64,000 nucleotides of DNA from Myxocyprinus asiaticus. Its lineage: Eukaryota > Chordata > Actinopteri > Cypriniformes > Catostomidae. The stretch covers positions 11,046,001 through 11,110,000 of the forward strand of contig NC_059382.1 of the NCBI RefSeq assembly GCF_019703515.2, in the 5' to 3' direction. The notes under the pieces were generated by a model. The model searched no databases. It saw only the letters and a list, made by a program, of their open reading frames with translations, and was not told the DNA's origin. Position numbers and translations under genes: made by a program. Positions 23,079 to 34,700 of this stretch are shown piece by piece (position 1 is the stretch's first letter; every line of letters starts with the position of its first letter).

Positions 23079-24709
23079 ATAACCCATAAAATTACAGAAT
23101 AATAATTATTATTATTATAATTATTTTTTTAATGCATGGCAAGTTGCTACTAAGGTAATTCCATATATTAATTTAGCATTCCTGGACCATTTCAGTGTTT
23201 AAGTATACAGTATATGACATATAAACTGGGTTTTCAGTTGGGGATGGATTGTAAGGGGAGGGATAAATACATTCAGAATAGAAGTCTCTGAAAGCAGGAG
23301 TTTAAGCTGTCAGCTATATCCGTGACACACATCCATCTGAACATCTGTCTACTCAGACACAAAACAGATTAACCCTCGAACCAACTAACAAGAACACTGA
23401 CATGTTGATGCTCAGTATCAAGGAACTGAGCATACCGAATTAGCATAGGTTTAACTTCTAATACACACAACAGTACCATGATCTACAAAACAAAATGAGT
23501 ATGTTTTCTGTAACTGAGCAGTATGACTGCTTGGGGATGTTAGGAATTTGTCTCCTGAAAGCAAGACACTGCTCACGTGAAGATTAAGGCATTGCACTGC
23601 ACTGGGGCCCATAACTGTGACACATGCCGCATGGCAGAAGCTTTGAGGGACCTTCCTCTTAAACAACATACAACAAGCAAAAACAATAACACAGATCATG
23701 TGACCTACAGTCAAAGTGAACCAACACATTAACGACAGCATTCAAAACATCAAATTAAATCAGCATTTTAGACAAAATTTGCAAAGCAACGGTCACAACA
23801 GCCTATTGCAAACATCGCAGGAAGCCTGCTTTCTAAGAAATTTGTGAAGCCAATATACAAAAACTGGCCCGGCTACTGAATAGTGCATGTACTCGGACTT
23901 ATTACACAGCTCTCTGGAATACTCGATTCTGATTGGTCAATGGTGCCATCTAGCTGTCTGATATCTATGAGTAACAACCGCACATCCACATATCAGGCCG
24001 CTCATCTGGGTATTACTAATGTGCAAGTCATCTTCCTGCTTCTCGGTTCACTGTGCGATCTCTACAAGTAGGCTAATAAAATAATTTCAACTCAAATCAA
24101 TGTTTCATGTGCATTTATTAATTGGCAAGTAGTCTTGTAATAAGATACACAATAAGCAGTCAGACGTTCATTAATTACAAAATAAAAACCAACAGAACTC
24201 TGACGCAAACCAGAGGTGGAATTAAGCTGATCAGCGATTTATTTCTTCTCACACAATTACATAATTTCAATGCAAATCAATAGGTTATTTAATCTCTATG
24301 TATTTATTTACTTGGTTAGTAGCCGTAAAAAGCAGGATAATGTATAGTCAGATGGTTGTTAATGCGAAATAAACCCCTTCATGGTGATACAACACCCTCC
24401 TGATCACCCTGTTGGGCTTTATTTTGCAATAACAACTGGCTGAATGAACATTATCCCATACATATTGCGCTGTGGAGTTCAAATCTGGCTCATCATGTTA
24501 ATTTCTGACCCCTCTTTGTTGTTTACTGTTACATCTTAATTGGCTTCCCTATAAAGGAGAAATCAATCCAAAAGTAAAACAATGAAACATCTAAAATCTT
24601 TTAAAACTTTTTTCGGATTGTAAAGCAGTTTTTAAAACGTTTTCCAAATGTTACATTGTGGTTGTGGGAATGTAAACATGTCCAATCATACTAACGCAGG
24701 CAAAAGGTT
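23079..24709. other. intergenic or 5' intron DNA, no gene seen
   Basis: Mixed AT-rich sequence. The stretch near 23895-24480 (starting gacttattacacagctctct) reads like a dispersed fish repeat. I could not define termini or a coding region. Confidence 0.4.
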
Positions 24710-25022
24710 ATTTAAAGTCAAGTCATTTTTATTTGTATAGCGCTTTTCACAACACACATCGTTTCACAGCAGCTTTACAAGAAATCATGCATTAACAAAA
24801 AAAAATTAAACTGTAAAATCTATAAAGTCTTAGAGTGATCATTATATAGTTTGATTAAATATGACTGTAAATTGTGTATAAAAATTAAAGCCGAAGGCGA
24901 CTGAGGCAAGGAACACAAAACTCCATAAGATGTTGGTTAATGGAGAAAAATAACCTTGGGAGAAACCAGGCTCACTGTAGGGGCCAGTTCCCCTCTGGCT
25001 AACATCATGAATATAATGCCAA
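24710..25022. repeat. dispersed repeat, LINE-3'-end-like
   Basis: Starts with aagtcaagtcatttttattt and gtatagcgcttttcacaaca, and contains ccttgggagaaaccaggctc. These phrases are recurrent in cyprinid genomes (my recollection). The LINE2 at 38.4 kb ends in the complement of the same pentamer, which hints at a LINE tail in minus orientation. Confidence 0.5.
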
Positions 25023-26160
25023 TATTAGTTATTTGTGTGCAGTGCAAGTCATGGTTTGAAATGTGTAAATTAAGGCAGCGAAAAAAAAAAGAAAAAAAAA
25101 AAGATTAACATAACATTCCCGAAAACTTAAATTTGCCAACTGTTTTATCAGTGTTCACTAGAAATCTAGTTTAAAGGACACACAATGTTGTAGCTTTTTT
25201 AAAACATGACACAAATATCAAATATTGAATAATAATGTCATAAGGATGTTCCAATTATATTATTTTAACATTTGTACCTAAACCTTTACATATCATTAGC
25301 CAGTGTTGTTGGAATGTTCCCTGTTAGTTAGGAAGAACAGACTACAAGCTGAGGGCGGGTCCTTGAAATGTCAAGTAAAAGTAAACCAAACACAACGCTG
25401 AGATCAGCTGCATCAGTGACAGCAGCATCATGCTGGTGGAGGTCATATCTAAGATGAGTGCAGTGTGATGCACACCAGCTGCAGTGTAAAGACATGAAAA
25501 TATCTACTGAACTCCTGGTTTCTCATGGCTAAACTTTAATGTCAGATTTACTGTGCTATCTTTCACTTCCAGCTTGTGCATCAGAATGCAGTGCTCTGGA
25601 GTCTCGACTGGAACTTTTCTCTCTTTCTTTTCTCTAAAAAACACCTTTTGATCTAAATGCTTCATTGCTTTACAAATATATACTGTTCACATATGAATTT
25701 CTTTACAAAATTATTCTTTTTAAAATTAATAATATAGATAATAAGAACAATTATTATTATTGTTATTAATAATAAATTATTATTAATTAAATATAATTAA
25801 TTGATAATAAACAAAATAAATAATAATAATAATAATAATTAGTTATTATTAATTTTTATTAAATTAAATTATTATTATTATTTATGGATAAGTTGGACCA
25901 GATAATGAAGGCAAAGCATCCAACAAATGTCCAGCATATATGGTACTCCTTCAATTTAAAAAGCATCCCAGGTGCCACCTCAAGAAGTTGGTTAAGAAAA
26001 TGCCCGAGTGGCTCCTTTGAAGAAGCTTTTTGTTCAACACTTTTGGTCACTCCATAACTTTCATAATTCCATTTGTGTTACTTAACAGTTATGATGACTT
26101 TACAATTATTATAAATAGTTAGAAATATTAATAATAAAGAATTAATAGTTGTCCAAATAT
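25023..26160. other. AT-rich spacer with (TTA)n-like tracts
   Basis: Contains a dense ttattaataa region at 25720-25880. No gene recognised. Confidence 0.5.
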
Positions 26161-26559
26161 TTGATTAGTGTGAGTCCTGCACCTCTGCTCACTGGCTCTT
26201 CAATGCTGCAGGAGGAAGGGAGAAAAAAGTGGGAGACTTTAAATGGCACTTCCTAAAATTCCTCCCAGTTCCTTCCTCTGCATTCAGAAAGAGAGAAAGA
26301 GACTTTAATAATGCACCTGCTTTTCTGCTAGCCTAGAAAACACATAGAAAGTGAAAGATTAGTTTCTCTCAGCCCGAAATGGCAGCTGTCTTGTGGCAAA
26401 GAGAAAACGCATTACACATGGGCCTAATTGTCCAAATACACATCCTCCCACACACAAAAACACTAGAAAGATTATCCCTGGTCTTGATCACCACACTAGG
26501 CAGGGTTGTGGATATTCTCGAGCAGACATTATTGCTTGATTTCTTGCTCGCTCTAGCCA

Positions 26560-26830
26560 AGCCCAGTAACCAAGAAACACCACTGCAGCCCCCCTCACTC
26601 TCTCTCCCTCCCCACCCCCTTCAGAGTCAGCCGCACTCCCCCTCACAGCACGCTGACATCACAGCAGCCCTTCCTTCTATCATTCTTCTGTTCTCAGTGT
26701 TTTTCCTCTGCTGTCCTGCCCTCTTTCTTTTTCTACTTATCCCTTCTCTCTCTCTCTCTCTCTCTCTGCATGTTCTCTGGATTATTTGGCCTCCAACTGG
26801 ACATAATTTCCACTGAACAGCAGAAAATGA
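26560..26830 (-). promoter_or_regulatory. candidate trim3 promoter/5' exon region with CRE-like site
   Basis: On the minus strand this block has a CRE-like TGATGTCA (26654-26661), a GC/GA-rich box near 26600-26625 (complement of ctctccctccccacccccttcaga read in pieces) and a long pyrimidine (TC)n run at 26742-26767. It lies about 4.6 kb upstream of the trim3 start codon. There is no splice-level proof. Confidence 0.25.
26742..26767. repeat. (TC)n microsatellite
   Basis: Uninterrupted tc dinucleotides, followed about 90 bp later by a (tctg)n run near 26850-26870. Confidence 0.85.
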
Positions 26831-27950
26831 CTATCTACTGTATCTATCTGTCTGTCTGTCTGTCTGTCTGAAATGAAAACAAGGCTGTGAGGGTCATAAG
26901 CAAAATTTTTTCAATGTTTTGAACTGTTTGACATCCCGTCTAATTTTTCACAACCAATTTTTCAGGATTTTTGTCCACTGGAAATATTTTGGAAAGAGTT
27001 ATCTTCAATGCTTGGTCAGCTGAATGATCGCCACCTACTTTAAGTACACAACCTTTTGTACAAACTGTACTTCTATCCCTCACAGCTTTGTTTTCATTTG
27101 TGTTAAATTAAATATGGTGTGTTATCTACCCTGCCTAAGATGTACATTCAGACAGAGTTGTGAGAAACATGAAAAATGAAAGTTCAGTATCATCTACTTA
27201 GCTTACCCAAAAGTGAAGTTTGGTTATAATATACTCGGATTGCTCAAAACAAATATGATACTATTATTTTCTGTAGAAAAAAGGGGGGTAAGCGAGCAGA
27301 ACGAACTAGCTGCCCTTTTCTGCCCAATAAATGTGGATTTGCCAGATTTTGAACCCTATCGAGTGCTTCTAAAAGACTTAAAATATAGTTCATAAATCAT
27401 AATTTTAAAATGGATTGCTATTTTGGCACATTTTTTCAAAGCCAAAAACATTATTACTACAGCTACAACTCCAAAACATTCGATCACTGAAAACATGCAA
27501 TATTAAGAAACTGTTTAAGTTTTAATGTTGCTTGCTTAGCATGCAAAGTGTAAGATACAATACTGTTTCTCACATTCTGTTAATGAGCTTAATGGCCCCC
27601 TGCAGTCAGAGCCACTGTGAACAGTCTGGACCAGACACAGTTTATAGTACTGGAATCGCACTGTTATCACACCCTCTCAAATAAGATCTTGAAGAAAAAA
27701 TGTGCCTTAGTGTCGACATTAATGAGGTCATGATTGGTCTTACCAACTAGTATTTCTAGACATTAATATTAGCATTTTAAATAGATTACATACAAAGATT
27801 TTCTCTGGAATCTTATTTCCCAATTTATACCTCCAATTATGGCTGGGTGGTTGTGTTGAATTTTCACAATATTTTCACAATAATTTCGCTGGCAATATAT
27901 TACACTAAATTACATAAAAACATTTAATGACACACACACACACACATATA
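26831..27950. other. no gene seen
   Basis: AT-rich intergenic DNA with only short spurious open frames and a (ca)n/(ta)n tract at 27931-27957. Confidence 0.5.
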
Positions 27951-28029
27951 TATATATGGAAAAAATTAAGAGACCACTGCAAAATTATCAGTTTCTCTGG
28001 ATTTACTATTTATAGGTATGTGTTTGAGT

Positions 28030-28220
28030 AAAATGAACTGCCCGATTCCAGCCTTGCTGAAGCACCCCTAGATCATCACCGATCCTCCACCTGGTCATCT
28101 AATGGTTAGACGGAGACCTGGAGAGGCCTTCAAGCCACAGTGTCTCGCACCCACTGTGAAATCTGGTGGAGGATCGGTGATGATCTTGGGGTGCTTTAGC
28201 TAGTCTGTAATCGGGCAGAT
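28030..28220. repeat. inverted duplication of about 58 bp inside the Tc1 fragment
   Basis: The sequence from gaactgcccgattccagcc to gatcatcaccgatcctccac (about 28034-28095) recurs inverted from ggtggaggatcggtgatgat to taatcgggcagattc (about 28163-28221). The arms are roughly 80-85 percent alike around a loop of about 70 bp. Confidence 0.75.
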
Positions 28221-28239
28221 TCTTCTTTGTGAAGGACGC

Positions 28240-28608
28240 ATGAATCAAGCCACATACAAGGTTATCCTGGAAGAAAACTTGCTTCTTTCTGCTCTGACAA
28301 TGTTCCCCATCTCTAAGGATTGTTTTTTCCAGCAGGACAATGCTCTATGCTACACAGCCAGGTCAATCAAGGTGTGGATGGAGGACCACCGGATCAAGAC
28401 CCTTTCATGGCCTGCCCAATCTCCAGACCTGAACCCCATTGAAAACCTCTGGAATGTGATCAAGAGGAAGATTGATGGCCACAAGCCATCAAACAAAGCC
28501 GAGCTGCTTGAATTTTTGTGCCAGGAGTGGCATAAAGTCACCCAACAGCAATGTGAAAGACTGGTAGAGAGCATGCCAAGACGCATGAAAGCTGTGATTG
28601 GAAATTAG
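28240..28608 (+). pseudogene. Tc1 transposase C-terminal fragment
   Basis: Keeps the second catalytic Asp (CFFQQDNALCYTARSIKVWM) and the PDLNPIENLWNVIKRKI block with the Glu, ending RRMKAVIGN. The N-terminal domain and first Asp are gone, so it is inert. Confidence 0.9.
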
Positions 28609-28619
28609 GGTTGTATTAC

Positions 28620-29600
28620 CTATATATGTATTATATAGCTGTATTACCTAGCCATATGATGAATCTCTTGATGTAACAGTTTCATAGGCTTCAATATTAA
28701 AAATTATATTCTTTAGACAATACACAAACTGAAACTGAATATTAGTACAATACAGTCTTAGTAGTTGTATTAACCATCTCTTTAGTTTAAGGTTCTAAGG
28801 GTCTTTAACAATATTTCCCACTTAATGCCCCAATCTTAATGCCCCATTCTAAAACCTTTCTCTCAAAGAGATGGTGTTTAATTGGATTGTAACACAGGCT
28901 TATATTCAGATTTTATCCATATCAAGATTTTAGATTAAAATTAATGTGACTGCATAAGGGAATATTTTGGGTGCTGTGCTCACCATTTCTTTCACCATTT
29001 TTAAACAACTTTTTGCCTTCATTAGTAAATTTAAAATGAACCTGCATTAACAAATTAATTTTTAAAAATACAAATATTCCATGTAGTATCTCAATTAATA
29101 TGAGGCCATAAAAGCTGCATGCATAGTAATTATAAAATTATGTTTAAGAGATGAAGTATAGTATATCCTGTTGGTTTCAGAAGGTCAGCTGTTACTGTAT
29201 GGCAATTGCAATGCCAAGGTCATGTTTAATTTCTCAGGGAACACATAAACTGATCAAATGTATACCATGAATGCACTGTCACTTTGAAAAACCCCATTTC
29301 TGTCGCTATTCTGTCAAATAGCCTACATATATGTATTTCCACTAATTTTGTAGGACTCTGTGTCATCAGTAAGGGATTTATTCCATATTACTAGTTTGAT
29401 TTTTCATACTGAAAGTTGTATAAGCAGTATTTCGAGTTGCTGGGTCTAGGGCAGATGCAATGAGTCACAGAGCACTAATAGAATTTATGCATCTGTGGCT
29501 CTTTATCCTTATATGTCCGGTTTTAAGTGCAGACGTGGACTGGACAGACTACAGCAGAGATATTTCCTGACGCTGCTTCCAAATCCTGTTTGTTTGTCTA
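28620..29600. other. no gene seen
   Basis: AT-rich unique-looking sequence without open frames of note or terminal repeats. Confidence 0.5.
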
Positions 29601-29607
29601 AGAGTAT

Positions 29608-30413
29608 GGTACATTGGGGCTAAAGGCACCCCTGAAGGAAATTTTGCTTTTTTCTGGTCACAAAATGTATCAAAATTGAAAACAATTTTTTGTTTTGATT
29701 AAAATTACGTTTTTAAAAAAAGGTGGGGAGGGGGCCTTTTACACCACACTTGGGATAGAAGGCCCACACACTTGGGGTAAAAGACACCCGGGGGTTTATA
29801 GTGATATTGTGTAGATATAGGGGCAATAGTTATAGGGCAAAGTTTGTCAACTAATGCAAATAATGTTGAGACAGCAAAATGCTTTTTTGAGTAACAAATT
29901 AAATTCAGAAAAGGGTGCACCATTTCCTGTTAATTTCAACTACATTTGGCATTTCATAACATCTCAAGTATTCTATTAACAAATTAATCTCCATTATGAT
30001 TGGTTCAGTTAATGTGAGCCCACTTTAAAAAAAAAAATCACACAAATACAGTATATTCCCCCCACTTAAGAAAAACTATGTGTTTTATGGCTGGCCTTTA
30101 GCCCCTACAACAGGGGGGGTTTACCCCAAATACTATCCTTTTGCTTATTGGATAGTTATTGAAAAACTTTTGATTTAATCATCTTGAACAAATAAATAAC
30201 ATCTTTTGTATTTAAATATTAGATCAAATTGCCAAAAACAACCTTCAGTCATTACACGCATTGATCTCATGGATCAGGAAACTTTTGCAGTGTATAGTGA
30301 CAAATAGGTATTAAGGAAAGTGCTGTGGTACTTTTTGCTGCTATTTTGTGTTTTGGGAGGAAATAAAATCATATGTGTCTTTCATCACAGGGGGCCTTTA
30401 TCCCCGTTGTACC
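29608..30413. repeat. probable MITE, ggtaca termini
   Basis: The left edge ggtacattggggctaaaggc is approximately inverted at the right (gcctttatccccgttgtacc). About 800 bp, non-coding. Confidence 0.55.
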
Positions 30414-30517
30414 CTAATGCTAAAATAACAGAGACAGTTTTTAATGTCTTAAAGCAACTGATTTCAAATTTGAAGTGTTGTCTGAAGTGTTGAACTTTGC
30501 ACTATGAGTGATCTTAG

Positions 30518-30977
30518 GGTGTGTTCACACTTGGCAGGTTTGGTTCGATTAAAACAAACTCTGGTACGATTGCTCTGTTAGTGCGGTTCATTTGAACAAG
30601 TGTGAATGCTGCCATCCAAACCTTGGTGCACACCAAACAAGTGGACCGAGACCCCCTATATTGTGGGTCTCAGTCCACTTCCAAATGAACTCTGGTGCGG
30701 TTCAACTGATATATGAACGCAGCATGGACCAAAGACATCTAAACGGACCAATAACAGGAAGCAATTTGCCTATAATACTGGCCTTAAGCATACCTGGTTC
30801 TTCTCATCATAGGAGCTATGTTGCCCATTACAGTTCGGTACAGGCGTCGGAACCGCCGTCAGCCGCCCTTGCAGCATATCTTCGTTTGTGTGTGCAGCGA
30901 AGGAATTCCTGGTGCTGTTTTGACTTCTTTACACATTTTATTAGCTCTTTGTTTGTTCTCAGCTGGTAAAAATACCA

Positions 30978-31008
<31 letters not shown>

Positions 31009-31185
31009 GCGCATTTAGCCCAGCAGCCAGCATTGTTTTGGATGTTCAGCAAGTTCCGTCGCAAAATATACATCATAAAAGCTATCCAATCAGGTTGTGA
31101 CTTTATCGTTATGTCTTTTGTTTTGTATCGTTACGTTCGGTGTTAAAAATGCCAGTGTGAACGCTAAGCGAACCAGGACTAAATG
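30518..31185. repeat. hAT-like MITE, ttcacactt termini
   Basis: The left edge ggtgtgttcacacttggcag is partly inverted near the right edge (aatgccagtgtgaacgctaa). A (TA)n run lies at 30979-31008. The right boundary is approximate. Confidence 0.5.
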
Positions 31186-31251
31186 TATCATTTTCCAAGA
31201 GTCCCACCCTTACAGTGTTCTTACAGTGAGATCAAAGTTCAATGCTCAGAG

Positions 31252-31617
31252 TAGGACTGCACGATAATGGTCAAAATGATAATCAAGATTATTTTGCTTA
31301 AAATTTTAATCACGATTATTAATCACGATTATTCTGCCCTTTGAAGTTTTATTTATTTATTTATTTTTATTGCAGGGTTGCACGATTTGGATAAAAATAT
31401 ATGTATACTGTTGCCACAGCTTTGATATTTTTTTCTTAAATAAAATTACATTTAACAGCAGCTCTCATGTTGAACAAAGTGTTAAACTACAAACGAGTAA
31501 ATTATTCCTTTTGACCGAAATTAAGACATGTTTTGCTCATGCTTTACCTCCAATTTAAGGGTTTTCCCATGCAAATAATTTAGCAGGCGGCAATGCTAAA
31601 CGGTCTCAAGCCTTTAC

Positions 31618-31648
<31 letters not shown>

Positions 31649-32491
31649 AACTGAAGGAAGTGTGTGTGTTTTTTCTGTTGGCAACAGTTTTGGCATGCTC
31701 TGATGCTCCATCCAAACATGGTGAAATGCTCTTATCTCCTCCTCAGCCCACAAAACCATGGTGCCATGGGTTTACTTTAGATTTTTTAGACATTTGTAAT
31801 GGCCAAACATACCTGAAATTATGCAAATGTGCAATGAGATCAATCTGGAGCACTTTTTAGCGCATTCAACATACGTTAGCAGCGCGCACGAACCGAACCA
31901 AACTCCGAGCACAGCTGCCGGTGTATAATGAGAGCACTAGATGGAATTCATGACTACTGAGCACAGAACCGCTCTAAAACCACTGTAATACTGCGCTGCA
32001 ACAAAAGTTTATTCAGCTGACTTGCTGAGTAATCAGTTAATGGCTGAACAGACAGAGCTGTTGAATGACTGATCTCAGAATAGTTTGAAAGGCACCAGAT
32101 TTTCATCCTACCTCCACATACTCTCCAAAGGCAGCATGTTCCAGCTTTCTGATGCAAGCCTTGTATCAATCAAAGCAATATATGAAACATACTCGTAAAC
32201 ATCTGCAGCTCCGTATGTCAATGCGTGCTCAGAACTGAAAAGTGATTGGTCAGTGGCGAACTTCTGAAGAGAGCTCGATTGGTCAGGTGAGGTGAAAACA
32301 CACTCAAAAGCGCTTGTGATTTGACCTATCATCTTTAGACACAGCCTATTATAAAAATGAGCAACAATTTGTAACTTTAGTAGATAATTTCTGTTTGCTA
32401 GCTCACTAATATCACAGACGATTATGCTTAATTAACTGTGAGAGGCAGAAATCATGAACGCAATTAAAATATGATTAATTGTGCAGCCATA
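31252..32491. repeat. hAT-like MITE, 1240 bp, with perfect 8-bp target duplication
   Basis: The termini taggactgcacgat and attgtgcagccata are imperfect inverses. The 8-bp gctcagag is present at both flanks (31244-31251 and 32492-32499), the duplication size of hAT transposons. It contains a poly(A) run at 31626-31650 and no intact coding region. Confidence 0.82.
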
Positions 32492-32536
32492 GCTCAGAGT
32501 TTACCTAGGTAACTTTTAAGTGTATAGTTTAATTGC

Positions 32537-33019
32537 TTAAAGGAAGAGTTCAAAAATTATTAATTCACCCTCATGTCACTCAAAACCTATGAACAACTGC
32601 AACTAAATAATTAAGTCAAGCTGAACTCAACAACTAATGAACAAAGGTTCTCAAGTTTAACTCACTAGCTCAATTATCTGGTTGCAGCAATTCTCGAGTT
32701 AACAGCTCAACTTCAATTCCCAAACAGGAGGGGAAGATTATCAGTGAATAATTATAAAAATTTTGGTCTGTTTTCCCCTATTTTTATGGTTTCATAAGAC
32801 TTGGACTATAGTGCACAAGTCGTATGGACAACTTTTATGGTGCTTTTTTGTCTTTTTGGAGCTTCAAATGTGGTCACTATGAACACTATGAACTACGTGA
32901 AGACTATTCAGAAATGTTCCTTTTTGTTCCACACATTAAATAACAGCATACAGGTTTGGAATGACATGATGGTGAGTACATGATGACAGAATTTTCATTT
33001 TGGTGAACTATTCCTTTAA
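32537..33019. repeat. foldback MITE, gttcaccc family
   Basis: Left end ttaaaggaagagttcaaaaa, right end gaattttcattttggtgaac then tattcctttaaa. About 480 bp, related to 376-1131. Confidence 0.7.
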
Positions 33020-34700
33020 ATAATGAAGACTTTTCGTACCCAGTTGTAATTACCTGGGTTTTATCAATACAACATGATCACACGGGAAGTCAGCGTGTTG
33101 TTTCCATGAGTTCCAGTACCCTAGCCCTCATATCAGTACCAATTTTAGCTAAACAAAATCAACCTAATGTTTCCGAATTCACTGTGAGATCAGTTTGATC
33201 AATAAGGGTTTTCTTATCTTAACGGTTTGTTGCAACCTGCTGCAGAAGAATATTTCCACTTTACATTAATCAAGAAAGGCAAGTATGAAAGCTGGTATGA
33301 AAGCAAATTACAGCATTATTTGAGGTGTTAGAGCTAATGCAATCCTTGTCTAATCAGGGAATCAATAAACAGTTGCATCAAAGCACAGACTGAGTGGCTT
33401 TTTCTAACCATAATGTCTGTACATCAAACGGGTTCTATTATCAGATGACCTAATAGCCGTGGACCATTGTTGGAACAGAGGGAGTTAATGAAATCAACCC
33501 TGTTCTTCATCCATACACAACCAAGAGTGGACATCTTCACAAGTAAGACATTTCATGAATGTCTTATCACGTCTGATCCAGAATATCTAAAGAGTGTCAA
33601 CTGTGAAGCACAACAGACAGAGCTGCAGTGCTGGTCACTGAGACGCATAAAAACAACAGACAGGTGGGTCTGCGTCTGTTAAAGTTCACCCAAAAACGAA
33701 AATTCTTCTATTATTTATAGTCATCCTCATGTCATTCCAAACCTGTATGCTGTTTTCCATGGAGAACAAAAGGGGAAATTTTGAAGTATCTTTACATTGC
33801 TCTTTTCCATAAAACAAAAGTTCATTTTTGCAAATAACAGTTAATGATCACTGGAGCTATTATGAGGCATGAAGACACGGCTGTCCTACTGTGGTGGCCA
33901 AGATGCCAAGTCCATTGGGAGATTCTTGGCTTCCATTCAACCTAATACAACACGAAAGCCTCTGCTATGCCACACTTCTCTCCTTAAAACCAGATGGTTG
34001 AATTAGTCAAAAAAATTCCCATCCATTCCTAAATACTGTTTACTGAATGATTATTCAAGGACATGTTGACTCATTAGTACATTATAAGAGGCAGAAGGCT
34101 GTACATTAAGCCATTTGTATCAGTAAATTACATAAAATGCTGAAGTAAAGGCAAATTCTTAGAGTACAAGTTGTGCTATATGTGCAGTCATTAGTCACAC
34201 TAACTCTGTGTTACTATCCAAGAGCAGTGTGCTGTGGTCATCTGGACACTCCCTGTGCTTCTGCAGTAAACTGGCATGGCGAAACACAGGGACAGCACAG
34301 GAAAGCAGAGGGAGAAAGAATTGTCTTATACACAGGTCCATGAGCGCAGGTTTATTCTGAAGCACCTTAAAACAAATTACATGATAACCTTAGCGTGCAG
34401 TATTCTGTCACTTTTCCTAAATATTTTCTTTCTGTGCATTCCTGTATATTGTGCAAAGACCAAATCTGAAGGTATAAATAAATGTAATGTTCACACAGGG
34501 TTCACATAGGATAATGTTCTTACATTCTAATGTGCTATTTTTTTTAATGTTTGTCTTTGTATATATGCCCCAGATGGACATTTTTGGCCATTGTGGTACA
34601 TCTCACTGTTTTTTGAGAGTCTTGCGTCATGAGCGTTGCACTTTTATGATGCCATTTAAAAATACTTTTTACACAAAGCATCTGACTTCCAGTAGAGTGA
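33020..34700. other. mostly unassigned, with one half-element
   Basis: 33679-33790 is a single left arm of the gttcaccc family (aaagttcacccaaaaacgaa) without its partner. I see nothing else coding or structured. Confidence 0.45.

Larger units (their letters stand above)
27955..28616 (+). mobile_element. Tc1-like transposon fragment, C-terminal half
   Basis: A terminus-like start (ggaaaaaattaagagaccac) is followed by a rearranged middle and the last third of a transposase (28240-28608). It belongs to a third Tc1 family, distinct from the other two in the window. The DNA-binding domain is absent. Confidence 0.82.

Noticed and set aside
26379..26816. 145-codon open frame upstream of trim3
   Set aside because: Low-complexity Leu/Ser/Pro text running through a (TC)n tract; no domain, no splice partners.
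34276..34509. 77-codon frame with a hydrophobic segment
   Set aside because: Could suggest a small membrane protein, but there is no conserved motif, it lies beside the LINE2 5' end, and the region is AT-rich.
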